From contig JAJYKO010000434.1 of assembly GCA_021788565.1 (NCBI GenBank), forward strand, positions 1-5,713: DNA of 5,713 nt, given 5' to 3'. A program made the translations under genes and the position numbers. The DNA is from Chloroflexota bacterium. GTDB lineage: Bacteria; Chloroflexota; UBA6077. Each line of letters begins with the position of its first letter. Position 1 is the stretch's first letter. The notes beneath the pieces are model-generated. The model was not told the DNA's origin and made no database searches. It saw only the letters and a list, made by a program, of their open reading frames with translations. This document shows positions 4,955 through 5,713 of this stretch, one piece after another.

Positions 4955-5617
4955 GTGGACAAGCACAGCCGCGAGTACTACGACCTGATCGAGGAGAAGC
5001 TGTACACCGCTATCCTGGCCGACATCATGGATAGCCTGGGCTACCGCAACCAGGTTATGCGCTACGACATCCGACCCATATATCCCGATGCCAAAGTCGT
5101 AGGCCGGGCTGCTACCATGCTGGGGGTGGAGGCCTACACTATTCCGGCGGAGCCCTACGCTCTCGAGCTAACCTTGCTGGACGATCTCAAGCAGGGCGAG
5201 GTTGTGGTCTGCACGGTCCAGGGGGTCAGGCGTTCCTCTGTTTGGGGAGAACTGCTGAGCACCCACATGAGGGCAAAAGGAGGGCGCGGAGCCATCTTGG
5301 ATAGCCTGACTCGGGACGCCTGGGGAATCGTGGCCATGAAGTTCCCCGTCTTCGCCACAGGGCTAACCCCTGCCGACTCGAAGGGACGCTGCGAGATCAT
5401 CTCTATACGACGCCCCATAGAGGTAGGGGGCGTGCTGGTCAACGATGGGGACCTGGTGGTCGGCGACCAGGACGGTTGTCTGGCGGTTCCGCGGGCCATT
5501 GAAGATGATGTGATGAAGCGGGCCTTCGAAAAAGTCTCGGCGGAAAACAAAGTCCGAGACAAGCTGGCCAGGGGAGCCAGTATCCGCCAGCTGTTCAGCG
5601 ACTACGGCATCCTGTGA
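4955..5617 (+). CDS. RraA-like / HMG-CHA aldolase family protein
   Basis: This 220-residue cytoplasmic protein belongs to the RraA-like family, which includes 4-hydroxy-4-methyl-2-oxoglutarate/4-carboxy-4-hydroxy-2-oxoadipate (HMG/CHA) aldolases and proteins often misnamed demethylmenaquinone methyltransferase. Visible features are an N-terminal helix with TAILADIMDSLG (18-29), GRAATM (50-55), WGELLSTHMRAKGGRGAI (97-114), the substrate-binding Arg120-Asp121 pair, and the C-terminal NDGDLVVGDQDGCLAVP block (163-179). Glu99 sits 20 residues before Arg120, where aldolases usually have Asp or Glu. The customary acid two to four residues after Arg-Asp is missing (Ala-Trp-Gly-Ile follows), and the usual Asp-Gly before it reads Asp-Ser. 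The GTG start at 4955 has AGGAAGG at 4941-4947 with a 7-nt spacer. Divergence from tctC suggests it acts on the imported compound or a breakdown product. RNase E regulation is unlikely in this context. Confidence 0.88.
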   Translation: MDKHSREYYDLIEEKLYTAILADIMDSLGYRNQVMRYDIRPIYPDAKVVGRAATMLGVEAYTIPAEPYALELTLLDDLKQGEVVVCTVQGVRRSSVWGELLSTHMRAKGGRGAILDSLTRDAWGIVAMKFPVFATGLTPADSKGRCEIISIRRPIEVGGVLVNDGDLVVGDQDGCLAVPRAIEDDVMKRAFEKVSAENKVRDKLARGASIRQLFSDYGIL

Positions 5618-5713
5618 CGGGGAGACGGGACACGCTCTGGCGGGCCGTCGTACTCCCAGTCGGTCGGGTGGATGTAGCGGCGAGGACGCATCCGAGCTTG
5701 CTCTTCGTGAGCG
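5602..5713 (-). CDS. Possible 3' end of a convergent gene at the right edge (uncertain)
   Basis: On the minus strand a frame is open from the window edge to a TAG at 5604-5602, 36 codons, overlapping the RraA-like stop by 16 nt. It includes the stretch RYIHPTDWEYDGPP, whose codons nearly all end in G or C, which suggests coding, but the rest is Arg/Pro-rich as in antisense reading. A competing plus-strand frame starts with GTG at 5614, overlapping the RraA stop as GTGA, and stays open to the edge with similar third-position GC, but it has no Shine-Dalgarno. The window does not allow a decision. No family is recognised in either. Confidence 0.25.
   Translation of the reverse strand, partial: AHEEQARMRPRRYIHPTDWEYDGPPERVPSPRHRMP

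Noticed and set aside
4955..5617. Annotation of the plus-strand gene as a regulator of RNase E activity (RraA) or demethylmenaquinone methyltransferase.
   Set aside because: The family name is shared, but the neighbouring carboxylate transporter points to a metabolic enzyme, and the methyltransferase label is a known misannotation for this fold.
1..5713. CRISPR arrays, insertion sequences, tRNA genes, toxin-antitoxin pairs or phage genes.
   Set aside because: No regularly spaced repeats, transposase motifs, terminal inverted repeats with target duplications or tRNA-like folds were seen on reading both strands.

Overview
The window is a 5.7 kb stretch of GC-rich bacterial DNA. It holds five complete genes, the first codons of a sixth at the left edge, and a possible unresolved gene end or start at the right edge. 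The best lineage hint is the solute-binding protein. It has a twin-arginine-like signal, a lipobox cysteine and then about 40 residues of Ala/Pro/Thr-rich linker. That architecture is familiar from Chloroflexota (and some Gram-positive) lipoproteins and is unlike the periplasmic binding proteins of this family in Betaproteobacteria. I infer a Chloroflexota-like organism, with moderate confidence.

Layout from left to right: (1) positions 1-16, minus strand, the start of a gene with a good Shine-Dalgarno, cut by the window edge; (2) 150-983, plus strand, a PIG-L/LmbE-type zinc deacetylase; (3) 984-1060, a short convergent gap with two stem-loops; (4) 1061-4636, minus strand, a four-gene tripartite tricarboxylate transporter (TTT) operon transcribed in the order tctC, tctB, tctA, small cupin; (5) 4637-4954, a divergent intergenic region with repeats that look like operators; (6) 4955-5617, plus strand, an RraA-like/HMG-CHA aldolase family protein starting with GTG; (7) 5618-5713, an unresolved tail.

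The core reads as a small uptake-and-catabolism locus. TctC would capture a carboxylate outside the membrane, TctB and TctA would carry it in, and the divergently transcribed RraA-family protein and the operon-terminal cupin could act on it or on a downstream intermediate. The substrate cannot be named from sequence. No regulator gene is visible in the window, but the shared promoter region holds two near-palindromes (CTAC-N3/4-GTAG followed by CAT), framed by a 9-bp inverted repeat, which would suit control by a transcription factor encoded elsewhere. A perfect 11-bp stem-loop between tctC and tctB suggests post-transcriptional adjustment of binding protein against membrane subunits. I found no CRISPR array, insertion sequence, tRNA or rRNA. 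Nothing here amounts to a clearly new system; the most interesting parts are the regulatory structures and the altered active-site motif of the RraA-like protein.
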